Assembly: GCA_050745265.1 (NCBI GenBank)
Contig: JBOGKE010000042.1
Coordinates: forward strand, 1 to 64,000
Reading direction: 5' to 3'
Length of the DNA: 64,000 nt
Source: RH2-MAG17b sp050745265
GTDB taxonomy: Bacteria > Acidobacteriota > Terriglobia > UBA7540
The notes under the pieces were generated by a model. That model had not been told where the DNA came from. It worked only from the letters and a program-made list of their open reading frames with translations, and did no database searches. Of the stretch, positions 8,753-17,493 are shown piece after piece (position 1 is the stretch's first letter; every line of letters starts with the position of its first letter). The position numbers were made by a program, and so were the translations under genes.

Positions 8753-9012
8753 AACCCAACCCGAACGCCCGCAGCGCACTTCTCGGCCAACGCCGGTCGG
8801 GTACCCGCGCGTTTCCGTCCGGCAGCCGCGGCTCACAAATTTCCCAAGTACCGGATATTAGCACACATACAAACAGCGCCAAGGCGCGCAGGCCTGGGGC
8901 GACTGACATGGGTATCCGGGTTCCGGCGTCTGCGGGCGTTCAACCGGAAATACCAATGTCCTGAAGATGAGTGCCGCACTTCGACGACGGCGGGCCACTT
9001 CTCTCCAGGCTG

Positions 9013-11286
9013 TCAGACGGACGACACTTTCCCGCGCAGTACCGTGACGGAACACTTTGGCAGCCGAAACTGCGCCGCTTGCCCGCCGGACAGCGTCGCG
9101 TATCGCGGAGGCTTATCGGGATCAGCTCGAGACGCGCGCCCGCGCGAATGCCAGACGTACTGCTCGCTTCCAAAGGTCGCCATGCTCACCGGTCCCGAAA
9201 AATAGCCTCTCTTTGCCTGCTCCGGTTCCTCGAACTCCACCCGCACCGCTCGCGCATTATCCTGATCTTTGTTGACCAGCAGCAAGGCCCAGTCGCCATC
9301 CGGGCGCCGAACGGCGTAGCTGGTTACGAGATGGTTCCCGGCGGCATCCTTCGCTCCGCCTGAAACACGAAACATGCGGTGCGGCCCGCTATGGTGTTTC
9401 ACCCATTCCAGATTGATGAGGTGGCTCGCATAGAATTCGGCAGTGTATCCGCTGACGTGAAAATTCGAATCGCAGATGAAATTCGACCATGTGCCCCAGC
9501 CATGGCAGCCGCGATTCGGCGGCTGCGGCTGAATCGGGGAATGGTAGTAGGCGGCGCCACCTTCCAAAAAGAAACTCCCTACGCTATCCGCCAGCCACAA
9601 CCCGGAGAAGATATCGGACATATACGGCGTCATCTCCCACGAGACGTTGCTTTCCGTATTCATCAGAGGAATGCTTTCAGGGAGCCCGTCGTCCCGAAAC
9701 GCGCGGAGGCAACTGCGCGTCAATTCCGGCTCACGATAGAGATCCGCCCACGTGATCGCGCAAGGATCAAATGGGTAGTGCTCAAAAGATACAAAGGCGA
9801 GGTCGTGAAGACGGCCGCGCGATTTGAGATAATTCAGGAAGCGCCCGAACCATGACGTGCGCCCCTCCGCGTCCGGCCAGACGGAAACGTCCTGGCTTAC
9901 TCCCTGAAATACCGGTCCCCCCAGCTTGAGTTCCGCGTCAACCTTGTGCATCGCGTCGGCAAATTGCACGTAGAGCGCCCCATAATCTTCCGGCATGCAG
10001 TATTGGCCGTCGCACTCTTCACCCATCTCGACCCAATCGATCGGGTAGCCGCGCTTTTTCAGGTAAGACATCTGCGCCGCCGCGTCTTCGGGAGTACTGT
10101 AAAGCACCGCGACGGGAATCATTGCGGGCAGTTTATTGGTAATACCGCTGGTGAAGAAGAGGTCAAAGCCGGTCTGGTCGCCGCGCGGGTTGCGCTCCGA
10201 AGCCGCATGCCAGGAATCAATAGAGGAGCAGTAGGTTGCCGTCTGGCTGGCGTCCGGCGCGTGCCTGATGAGGTCGACAAACGTGCCATCGCGCTGAAGC
10301 GTTCCGGCGTAGACCTCATGAATCGCGTATCCGACCCGATGACGCACATCATCGGCGCCGTGCGGGCCAGGCTGGTTTGACGATCGCCTCATCAGGACGC
10401 GAATCCATCGCGCGGCTATCGGCTCATCGGCAAGTCGATGCGTCACTCGTCCGCCGCCACCGTTTTGCACCTGACCGCGCGGGAATTGGTTCCAGCGGCC
10501 CGCTGCCTGCTCGCTCACGCCTTTCCCGCCGGGCACGTACTGCCCCTCCCAGCTCATCGGATCGTCGCCGGTCCAATATTCCACCTCGTAGACGCGGGCG
10601 CTCGGCTCGCACCAATCAATTCCGATGGCGTTTACGCTCTGCTCCGCGCCGAGATCGATGATGATCCACTGCGGGTGGAGGGCGTCGTCTTCGCCGGTGA
10701 ACGCCTGCGTCAAATACGGATTACTTTTCCAGAACGAGGAGGGGTCGCCATCCGTCAGCCGCGAGTAGCCTTGCGAGGCGCCCCCATTGCGGGTGGTGCC
10801 GCGATGCGGCAGCGGGTAACCGAACGAATGCCGTAGAAAACTGGCGGGCTCGGAGCTGCCGAGAAAGTATCCCTGCTTCCCGTCCGGATCGCTCCACACG
10901 CCATTCGAATTCCAATGCCACGCCTCAATCGCCAGCTCCGTGTGATTGCGATAGGTGATCGGACCCCAGCCGGCTGAAAGGCATTCCCGGATAATCTCCG
11001 GCGTGTAGACCGTGTCCACAACTTCGGGAGACAACTCATCCATTGAGCTGCCCAGACTTTTGTCGGGATCAAACGTATTCACCACGTGAGCAGGCGCCGC
11101 ATCCACGGTCAGCGTGACCGCACGGCTCGCTTCCTGCGGCTCGGGCGCTGCAGTTTCGCTTTCCGCAGCGGCGAGCGTGCGATCGGTAAAACCTGAAGCC
11201 AGCACCGCACTCGCGGTCTCGCCCAGAAATTGCCGCCGCGAGATTCGGTGCGTGAGGGGCTTTTTCAGCCGTTTAGCATGGTCCAT
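9013..11286 (-). CDS. Tat-exported glycoside-hydrolase-like protein with discoidin domain
   Basis: 757 residues. The N-terminus has a twin-arginine signal (ISRRQFLGETASAVLASG). Residues around 170-330 carry an F5/8 type C (discoidin) pattern: LTDGDPSSFWKSN, IIIDLGAEQSVNAIGIDW and a closing RWIRVLM. The remainder looks like a TIM barrel (IDWVEMGEECDGQYC, LAFVSFEHYPFD, MNTESNVSWEM) followed by a beta-sandwich. The EMGEE and NTESN strand-end glutamates would suit an acid/base and nucleophile pair of a clan A glycosidase, but I cannot assign a GH family. The neighbouring PNGase A homologue suggests a shared glycan or glycoprotein substrate. Confidence 0.72.
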   Translation of the reverse strand: MDHAKRLKKPLTHRISRRQFLGETASAVLASGFTDRTLAAAESETAAPEPQEASRAVTLTVDAAPAHVVNTFDPDKSLGSSMDELSPEVVDTVYTPEIIRECLSAGWGPITYRNHTELAIEAWHWNSNGVWSDPDGKQGYFLGSSEPASFLRHSFGYPLPHRGTTRNGGASQGYSRLTDGDPSSFWKSNPYLTQAFTGEDDALHPQWIIIDLGAEQSVNAIGIDWCEPSARVYEVEYWTGDDPMSWEGQYVPGGKGVSEQAAGRWNQFPRGQVQNGGGGRVTHRLADEPIAARWIRVLMRRSSNQPGPHGADDVRHRVGYAIHEVYAGTLQRDGTFVDLIRHAPDASQTATYCSSIDSWHAASERNPRGDQTGFDLFFTSGITNKLPAMIPVAVLYSTPEDAAAQMSYLKKRGYPIDWVEMGEECDGQYCMPEDYGALYVQFADAMHKVDAELKLGGPVFQGVSQDVSVWPDAEGRTSWFGRFLNYLKSRGRLHDLAFVSFEHYPFDPCAITWADLYREPELTRSCLRAFRDDGLPESIPLMNTESNVSWEMTPYMSDIFSGLWLADSVGSFFLEGGAAYYHSPIQPQPPNRGCHGWGTWSNFICDSNFHVSGYTAEFYASHLINLEWVKHHSGPHRMFRVSGGAKDAAGNHLVTSYAVRRPDGDWALLLVNKDQDNARAVRVEFEEPEQAKRGYFSGPVSMATFGSEQYVWHSRGRASRADPDKPPRYATLSGGQAAQFRLPKCSVTVLRGKVSSV

Positions 11287-11348
11287 AGGTTCTTATGGAG
11301 GCGGCCTGAACTTTTCTCGGTTCGTTGGGTGGCACCCTGCCGCGGGGA

Positions 11349-13193
11349 CTATCGCGCGCGATTTTCACGCCATCCGAAGCTCTCCGGCCAGCCGTTCGGA
11401 TGGACAAACCACCGCACCGGCTTCGCGCCGCATCCCGCGCCTTGAGTAATGCGCGAGACCTTGCCATCGAGCGCCTGCACCTCCGCGCGATAACAGTCTC
11501 CGAGCGAGTCGCTGAACGCGAAGATCTGCGTGCTGGTTTGCCCATGATTGCCGGAGAGTCCACGGTGCGTGGCGTTGAAGGTTATCTGGTCCGCAGCGGT
11601 GCGGCGATTGCGAATGCTGGCCTGGTAAGGCGGCCTCCCGGCCTCGCGCTGCTCCATTTGCTTCGCGAACCTCTGATCGAGATGCACGCGGCGGGCGCCG
11701 CCGCGGTTTTGGTTGGAGCGCCTCAGCACATCGGCCGTCAGCGAGTAATCGAATACGCGGTGGAACGTCCGTTCCGCAGTCGATCCGCCGGTGCTGCTGC
11801 TCGTAGTCTCTGCGTGCGCCGTCTGCTCGGTGACGTGGCGGGTGGTCCCGGGTTCAAGTGTGGAGAAGCTCTGCGTATTGGCGAAGCGGATGGTTTCGTT
11901 CACACGATTGCGCACGCGCCCTGCGGATGTATCGACGTAGCCTTCGATCACGTAGCTTTGCTGCGCTTTCGTCAGCACCTTGCCGTTCACCTCCGCGGGA
12001 TTTTGGCCGAGCGTACTCGCGACCGTCGGCGCGAGTGATGCGCCGGCGAGAGTGTTGCGCGTGATCGCGCCCCGGGTTTGTCGTGCCTTCGGATCGCGGT
12101 AGACCAGCAGCGCCGCGGCAACCGAGAAGTAGTGGTTTGCTCCGAGCACTCGCACTGACACGGTATGCTGCGCTCCGTCACTCAACAGCCCCGCGAACGG
12201 CGTCAGATCAAGCCGGTAGGGCGCAAAGTCCAAGGTCTCGACGCCGGGCGTAGGCCGCCAGAGATAAGGATCGATTCCCCCTGTGTAAACCCATGGAGAG
12301 ATCGGCGCAAGCCCCGCCGGCTTGCCGTCAACGCTCACCTCGGCCTCGCGGTAACTGCCGCCGCTGCACGCGCGCGCGTGCACGGGCGCGCCTTTATAGC
12401 CGCGTTTCAGGGCGAACGCGGTCGTTTGCTGGATGTACTGATCCGGCAGGCAGGTGTACCAGAACTCGTCGTGGAATTGGCTTTGCGCGAACAGGTCCAG
12501 ATAGACGCGCGTGGTGTTCGGCGGAAACGCCATCCTGCGCAGCAGCCGATCGTCACCCGTTTGCAGGTTCGCTGGCGCGTTGATGACGCCGTTCAGCGAG
12601 TACACCGCGTCCGGCGTCTTGGGCGCGGGGTAGCGCGCATCGGCGGGATAGAAGAGGAGCCGCGCGCTGGCATGGATGATGCTTCGACGTAGCGGGTCAA
12701 CCCAGTTGTTGATCAGCGCGGCGCCCCTGCCCGGCGAACGCAGCAAGCTGGTGTAGTCGGTGAGGTCGCGCTCTACTTGCCAGCTCGGGCCGAAATTCGG
12801 CGATGGCTCCTCCGTGGTGCCGAAGTATAGACTGACGCCGTTCAGCCAGATTGAAGCGGTGCGGTCGTACTGGCGCCCGGGATCGACCGAGAAGCGGGCC
12901 TCAAGCACCACCTTGGCCCAGGCGCCTTTACAGCCCGCGGGCGGATGATAGCTGAACGAGTGCGGGACGGCGTCCATCCGCGTGTTCTCGCCGGTCGGAC
13001 CAAAGTTCTCGGTGGGGAAGAGCGTCACGACACATGGCTTGGTGCCCGGCCTCGGTACCGGAGGGTCTGCAACCGCGACGTTCGGCGAGCCGACCGCCGG
13101 CTTGCTCTGCGCGAACGCTCGGGTATGCAGCGCGGCCAAAGAGAACACGGCCAGCGCGATTACGCTCAACCGGCAAAGGAGACTTCGCGGCAT
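11349..13193 (-). CDS. Peptide-N-glycosidase A-like protein (PNGase A family)
   Basis: 614 residues with a Sec signal peptide (ALAVFSLAALHTRAFA). Several stretches match the plant/fungal/acidobacterial peptide N-glycosidase A family: FPPNTTRVYLDLFA leading to DEFWYTC at about 242-248, YREAEVSVDGKPAG near 281-294, YTGGIDPYLWRP at 303-314, and DLTPFAGLLSDG at 329-340. PNGase A enzymes release N-glycans from glycopeptides. The C-terminal third (after residue 400) is repetitive in T and S and less typical. The gene lies just upstream of the Tat-exported glycosidase on the same strand, so the two probably work outside the cytoplasm on glycoconjugates. Catalytic residues are not confirmed here. Confidence 0.82.
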   Translation of the reverse strand: MPRSLLCRLSVIALAVFSLAALHTRAFAQSKPAVGSPNVAVADPPVPRPGTKPCVVTLFPTENFGPTGENTRMDAVPHSFSYHPPAGCKGAWAKVVLEARFSVDPGRQYDRTASIWLNGVSLYFGTTEEPSPNFGPSWQVERDLTDYTSLLRSPGRGAALINNWVDPLRRSIIHASARLLFYPADARYPAPKTPDAVYSLNGVINAPANLQTGDDRLLRRMAFPPNTTRVYLDLFAQSQFHDEFWYTCLPDQYIQQTTAFALKRGYKGAPVHARACSGGSYREAEVSVDGKPAGLAPISPWVYTGGIDPYLWRPTPGVETLDFAPYRLDLTPFAGLLSDGAQHTVSVRVLGANHYFSVAAALLVYRDPKARQTRGAITRNTLAGASLAPTVASTLGQNPAEVNGKVLTKAQQSYVIEGYVDTSAGRVRNRVNETIRFANTQSFSTLEPGTTRHVTEQTAHAETTSSSTGGSTAERTFHRVFDYSLTADVLRRSNQNRGGARRVHLDQRFAKQMEQREAGRPPYQASIRNRRTAADQITFNATHRGLSGNHGQTSTQIFAFSDSLGDCYRAEVQALDGKVSRITQGAGCGAKPVRWFVHPNGWPESFGWRENRAR

Positions 13194-13258
13194 AGATTTG
13201 CTCCACTCTGCATCGCCGGGCGGGGTTCGACGTTGTAGTGGCGACGCCTACCTGACGG

Positions 13259-13283
13259 CTGTAGCGCCGGGCTTGAGCCCGGC
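13259..13283. repeat. Intergenic hairpin of the gtagcg family
   Basis: After gtagc, gccgggct and agcccggc form a perfect 8-bp stem around a 2-base centre. Similar gtagcgccg-type hairpins occur at 17146 and, in related form, at 40904 and 44377. Confidence 0.5.
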
Positions 13284-13379
13284 ACCTGCCGCCCTGATGG
13301 GCTGCGCGACTTCAGAGCACAGCTCCGCTTGAACCAGGGCAGATGCACCGCCATTTAAGCATGAGGAGCCGTGCTCGTC

Positions 13380-13415
13380 CAGCGGGAATCATCGAAACAG
13401 CGGGAATCATCGAAA
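13380..13415. repeat. Two tandem copies of an 18-bp unit
   Basis: cagcgggaatcatcgaaa occurs twice in a row with no spacer, about 160 bases upstream of the plus-strand ECF sigma gene. It could be a duplicated regulatory site, but no function is established. The surrounding 13194-13574 gap otherwise holds only a hairpin repeat. Confidence 0.7.
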
Positions 13416-13574
13416 CGAGGAACCCCCCGCCACGGTGCGGTGTCTATCCCTAATAGAGCTTGTTGCGCGAAATCTCTGCTCGCGCGGCTTGCGTCCTGTG
13501 CGCTGCGAAAGGCCGCGCAGATCCGCGTACGCCGCCGGTTGCGGGTGGAGGGTGTGAACTGATATCGTTGAGCC

Positions 13575-14207
13575 ATGGGAGACACTGCTCGCATCATCGC
13601 ATTGCCAATCGACCGCGCCCATCCGGCAAATCCGGAGGAGGCGGCCCTGGTCCGGGAGTTACAAGCGGGTTCTGAGGAGGCCTTTGCATACCTGCTGACG
13701 GTCTACCGAAACCCGATTTACAACATGGTTTACCACATCACGGGGAACGAAGCCGACGCGGCCGACGTATTGCAGAACGTCTTTGTAAAAATCGTGCGCG
13801 GCATCAAGCAGTTTCATTGCGCCAGCAGCCTGAAGACTTGGATTTACCGAATCGCCGTCCATGAGGCGCTGAACAGCCGCCGCGGCTGGTTCCGGCGCCG
13901 CCGGCGTGAAGTTTTCTCGCTCGACGAGGACCCGCGCGAGCACACCGCCGCCGCCGTCGATTCAGGGCAGGAGACACCGTACGAGTGGGTCGAGCAATCC
14001 GAACGGCAGGAAATCGTGACACGCGCCCTCAAGAGCCTCGCGGAGCCGTACCGCACGGTCGTGGTGCTGCGCGAAATTGAGAACCTTTCCTACGATGAGA
14101 TCGCCGACGTGTTGGGAGTCGCCGAAGGAACGGTGAAGTCCCGCCTGAAACGCGGGCGCGAGCTCCTCAGGCGTAAGCTGGCGTGCTGCCTGGCGCTGCA
14201 GAGTTAG
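13575..14207 (+). CDS. ECF-family RNA polymerase sigma factor
   Basis: 210 residues. Region 2: YRNPIYNMVYHITGNEADAAD, VLQNVFVKIVRGI and TWIYRIAVHEALNSRR (about residues 44-105). Region 4: LAEPYRTVVVLREIENL, SYDEIADVLG and AEGTVKSRLKRGREL (about 155-200). This is a standard ECF layout. The gene starts a three-gene operon with a zinc-finger anti-sigma factor 19 bases downstream and a TPR protein whose start overlaps the anti-sigma stop. The PNGase A-like gene lies divergently upstream, and the 380-base gap between them probably holds both promoters. Confidence 0.92.
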   Translation: MGDTARIIALPIDRAHPANPEEAALVRELQAGSEEAFAYLLTVYRNPIYNMVYHITGNEADAADVLQNVFVKIVRGIKQFHCASSLKTWIYRIAVHEALNSRRGWFRRRRREVFSLDEDPREHTAAAVDSGQETPYEWVEQSERQEIVTRALKSLAEPYRTVVVLREIENLSYDEIADVLGVAEGTVKSRLKRGRELLRRKLACCLALQS

Positions 14208-14226
14208 CTCGCACCGTGAGAATTTT

Positions 14227-14895
14227 ATGCATCCGGTACAGGAAATGTTCGAGAGCTGCGCCCAGATTCGCCAACACTATTCCGACTGCGTCGATGGCGT
14301 GGCCGCCTCCGGCGTATTGCGATCGGTGCGGTATCATCTGCGGTATTGCCCGGCGTGCCGCGAAGAGCTCGATCGCGCCGAAGCGCTGCGCGATCATCTG
14401 CGATCGCTGCCTCGTCATGCGGTGCCGCCAGCCGCCGGCCTGCAATTGAAAGTGGCCCTTTCGCGGACGCTCCATCAGAATTTCTGGGGACGCCTGGGCG
14501 TCAGAATCGACAACCGTTTTCGCACCCTGCTGCTGCCTGCCACGGGAGGTCTGCTCGCCGCGGTTTTCTGTTTCTGCCTGCTGATGGGCTCTGAGGCCGC
14601 GCCGTTGAATCGCTCGCCCGACGTGCCCGTGTCCTTCGTCACGCCGGCGCGCGTGATCAGCCTGGCGCCCTTTGATTTCAGCACGGGGGATAACTCCATC
14701 GTCATCGTCACGTATATCGGCGCGGACGGGCAGGTTTTGCGTTATCACGTCATCTCGGGTCCGCACTCACCGCAGTTCCTGCATAGTCTCGATCGCATGA
14801 TCTACTTCAGCCAGTACACGCCTGCAACGGCTTTCGGCAGTCCCACAGAGGGAGAAGTCGTTCTGTCGCTGAGACAGGTCACCATCCGCGGATAA
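14227..14895 (+). CDS. Anti-sigma factor (zf-HC2 type) with one membrane helix
   Basis: 222 residues. The zinc motif HLRYCPAC is at about residues 37-44 and follows CVDGVAASGVL. A membrane helix (LLPATGGLLAAVFCFCLLMG) sits near 100-120. The outer part is a beta-rich domain of about 95 residues with no recognised sensor signature. By family analogy the cytoplasmic zinc domain binds the ECF sigma factor encoded just upstream. Its TAA shares an A with the ATG of the following gene, indicating coupled translation. Confidence 0.82.
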   Translation: MHPVQEMFESCAQIRQHYSDCVDGVAASGVLRSVRYHLRYCPACREELDRAEALRDHLRSLPRHAVPPAAGLQLKVALSRTLHQNFWGRLGVRIDNRFRTLLLPATGGLLAAVFCFCLLMGSEAAPLNRSPDVPVSFVTPARVISLAPFDFSTGDNSIVIVTYIGADGQVLRYHVISGPHSPQFLHSLDRMIYFSQYTPATAFGSPTEGEVVLSLRQVTIRG

Positions 14896-16466
14896 TGGCC
14901 GAGTTCCGAAATTCTTCCGGTTTCCGTCGTGCTGCCGGGGCCTGCGGCTGCGCCTTAAGGCGCGCGCGTTCCCGCGCACACCGCCTCGCGGGCGCCACCA
15001 CAGCGGCGGCCGCCGTCCTGCTGATTTCGGCGCTCGCTTGGCCCGCTGCGGCGCGCGCCCAAGCCCCTGCCGGCGTGACCATCAACAGCAGCGAACAGGT
15101 TTTTGCCGTGATGGCCGCGCTCAACGCCGCCGGCTACAACACCGGACTTTACGCGAGCACCGGAGACAACACTCGGCTCGAAGCTCGCGCCGCGCTGGCG
15201 AAGGAACACATTCCCGTCTTGCCGCAGATCGCCCAGTTCTACGCGTCGCATCGCATCGCCGATCCGGGACTCGACTTCGCGCAGTACGTATCGCTGGCGC
15301 TGTTCCTCGGCCCGCCTCCCGACTTCAAGCTTACCGTCGACGTCGCGGACCTGCCGCCAGCCGCGGCGCTGATCCGCGACCTCGTTCCGCTCGTGCGCAC
15401 TTTCTACCAACAGGCGGACCTGCACGAGCTCTACTTAAAACTTCAGCCCAGCTATGTGGCCGCCATTCAGAGCTACGCTCCGACCACGCGGCGGGACATC
15501 GTACTGACCGACGCGTACCTGCGATCTCCCGCCGGAGAGTATCTCGGCCGCCAGTACCACATTTATCTGTGCCTGCTGGGGCCGCCGGAGCAGGCGCAAG
15601 CGCGCATCTATCGGGAAGACTACTATCTCGTGATCACTCCGTCTGTCGATCCGAGGTATCGAGAGATCCGGCATCAGTACCTGCACTTCCTGCTCGATCC
15701 GCTGGCGGTGAAGTACGCAGCGGACGTCCACCAAAAGGCGGCTCTTCTGGCCGTCGCGCGCACCGCGCCCGGTCTCGAAGAGTACGACAAGCACGACTTC
15801 TCGATGCTGCTCACCGAATGCTTGATCCGCGCCGTAGAGCTGCGAATGGAACAACCCAAGGATGCCCAGCAGCAGGCCGAAAGCGCCTTGAGGTTGGGCT
15901 ACATCCTGACGCCCTACTTTTATACCGCGCTCGCCGCTTACGAGAAGCAGCCGTCCTCGCTCAGCGTTTACTACCCCCAGTTGATCGGCGGCATTGATCT
16001 CGACAAGATGGACAAAGTGCTTGCGGGGGTCAAATTCACCTCGCCCCAGCCGTCGCCCGTGGTCGAGACCGCGCGCACGCTGAGCCCCAAGGATCGCCTG
16101 CTGGACCAAGGAGACAATCTGATCTACGCGTCACGGTATCAGGACGCGAGCGAGGCCTACAAGCAGGTGCTCAAAAAATACGATCCCCACGACGAACGCG
16201 CATTGTACGGACTCGCCGTCGCCGCAACGAGCATGGACGAGCCCGACGTCGCCGAGAAGTACTTCAAGCAGACGCTCAAGACGGCGCGCGATCTGCGCAT
16301 CGTCACTTGGTCGCACATTTATTTGGCGAGGATTTACGATCTTGAGGGAGAGCGTGACGAAGCGCTGCAACAATACCGCGCCGCCGACGTCACCGCGGGC
16401 GGCTTCCCCGAAGCGCTTGCCGCGCTGAGAAGAGGTTTGCAGCACCCGTTCGCGCCGATGCACTGA
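14895..16466 (+). CDS. Secreted or periplasmic TPR protein of the ECF operon
   Basis: 523 residues. There is an N-terminal signal or anchor (LAGATTAAAAVLLISALAWPAAARAQA). The central part is a helical domain (to about residue 400) that I do not recognise. The C-terminal 120 residues are TPR-like (LLDQGDNLIYASRYQDASEA, ALYGLAVAATSMDEPDVAEK, HIYLARIYDLEGERDEALQQ). The same order of sigma, anti-sigma and long TPR protein suggests it is either a partner of the anti-sigma factor outside the membrane or the main output of the operon. The ATG overlaps the upstream stop codon. Function unknown. Confidence 0.72.
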   Translation: MAEFRNSSGFRRAAGACGCALRRARSRAHRLAGATTAAAAVLLISALAWPAAARAQAPAGVTINSSEQVFAVMAALNAAGYNTGLYASTGDNTRLEARAALAKEHIPVLPQIAQFYASHRIADPGLDFAQYVSLALFLGPPPDFKLTVDVADLPPAAALIRDLVPLVRTFYQQADLHELYLKLQPSYVAAIQSYAPTTRRDIVLTDAYLRSPAGEYLGRQYHIYLCLLGPPEQAQARIYREDYYLVITPSVDPRYREIRHQYLHFLLDPLAVKYAADVHQKAALLAVARTAPGLEEYDKHDFSMLLTECLIRAVELRMEQPKDAQQQAESALRLGYILTPYFYTALAAYEKQPSSLSVYYPQLIGGIDLDKMDKVLAGVKFTSPQPSPVVETARTLSPKDRLLDQGDNLIYASRYQDASEAYKQVLKKYDPHDERALYGLAVAATSMDEPDVAEKYFKQTLKTARDLRIVTWSHIYLARIYDLEGERDEALQQYRAADVTAGGFPEALAALRRGLQHPFAPMH

Positions 16467-16631
16467 GGCGACTCGCGAGTTGGAAGCCGAAGTCGCAGGT
16501 GCGATCAGGCACACATCCGCTTCCGCGTGGACGCGCTTCGGGTTCTTCCACTCGCAGGGAGAAGGATTGCTGAATCGATTCGCACGACCGCTCAGGCCGG
16601 CGGGAGCGTAACCGCCGCCCTGAGCGTTGGA
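16467..16631. other. Convergent intergenic spacer
   Basis: Between the TPR gene and HU, which converge. A short GC-rich inverted repeat (ggcggg / ccgccg) lies near 16600-16620 without a T tract. Nothing else is recognised. Confidence 0.3.
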
Positions 16632-16931
16632 TTACTTTTTCTTGGGGGGAACCACCGCGTCCTTAAAAGATTTTGCCAGCCGGAATTTCACCACCGTCTT
16701 CGCCGGGATCTTGATCGGCTCGCCGGTTTGGGGGTTCCGGCCGGTGCGCGGCTTCCGGTGCGCCTTGACGGCCTTACCGAGCCCCGGAATCACGAACTGA
16801 CCACCGCTTTTGCACTCTCGGGTCGCGAGACCGGCAAGCTCCTCGAGCAGCACGCCCGCTGCCTTCTTCTGAATGCCCGCCTTCTCTGCCAGGTGTGAAA
16901 CCACCTGAGATTTCGACATAACCTTCGGCAT
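16632..16931 (-). CDS. HU-family DNA-binding protein
   Basis: 99 residues from ATG 16931 (MPKVMSKSQVV). The beta-arm signature GRNPQTGEPIKIPA is intact, preceded by FVIPGLGKAVKAHRKPRTG, and the C-terminus is short and lysine-rich (VVPPKKK). HU proteins bind and bend DNA as dimers and compact the nucleoid. The in-frame upstream extension to 16970 (MGSYNLSF...) lacks family features, and MPKV has a GAGAGG-type site upstream. It stands alone, facing the ECF operon. Confidence 0.93.
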   Translation of the reverse strand: MPKVMSKSQVVSHLAEKAGIQKKAAGVLLEELAGLATRECKSGGQFVIPGLGKAVKAHRKPRTGRNPQTGEPIKIPAKTVVKFRLAKSFKDAVVPPKKK

Positions 16932-17145
16932 TGATGCTCCTCTCCTGAAACTTAGATTGTAAGAACCCACACCCGCGAATAGCTGAAACTTAATGTAATC
17001 GGCTCACCCTGTCAAGCCAATTCTTCGCGGAAGCGTCAAAAAGGCCAGAAAAAATGCGCCTTTCGCGATGAAACATGAGCATTGCCCAAGGCAGCGCAGG
17101 CTTCGAAGGCAATCGGACCCGAATTCCTGCCCGCTAGGCCGAGGG

Positions 17146-17169
17146 TAGCGCCGCCCTTTTAGGGCGGGC
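17146..17169. repeat. Intergenic hairpin of the gtagcg family
   Basis: gtag followed by c, ccgccct and agggcgg in a perfect 7-bp stem with a 3-base loop. It is the same type as the element at 13259 and the fragment at 1493. It lies in the otherwise empty 16932-17212 gap. Confidence 0.5.
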
Positions 17170-17212
17170 ACTTCGGAGCTGAAATTCATAAACGAATTTC
17201 TGATTCCGGAGT

Positions 17213-17470
17213 CTAATGCGCCGCAAATCTGAGGCGAACGGCTCGTCCCTGGCCAAATTTCCGCGTCATCCAATCCTCCATGTCCGCTTGCAGGGCGTTG
17301 AGGTCCACGTTCAAACCCGCTTCCAACTCGCCGTCCCCGGCGGGGAGAGTGTCGTCAAACGAGCTGCGCCCGGTAAAACTCCTCATGCAAAAGCTATCGA
17401 GCCAGGAAAGCGGACACGGATAGCTCCCGGATTCGCTGAGCGCTTCTACTCTGATTTTTCGCGCGAACAT
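17213..17470 (-). CDS. Hypothetical small protein
   Basis: 85 residues with no recognised family. The C-terminal half (LNALQADMEDWMTRKFGQGR) is helical and acidic-amphipathic, with coding-like composition; the N-terminal half is less convincing and a shorter start at M29 is possible. It follows the CpsB-type phosphatase on the same strand, 23 bases after that stop, so it could be cotranscribed. It may also be a chance frame. Nothing indicates a function. Confidence 0.35.
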   Translation of the reverse strand: MFARKIRVEALSESGSYPCPLSWLDSFCMRSFTGRSSFDDTLPAGDGELEAGLNVDLNALQADMEDWMTRKFGQGRAVRLRFAAH

Positions 17471-17493
17471 CAGGCTTCACTCAACGCCGGCTC

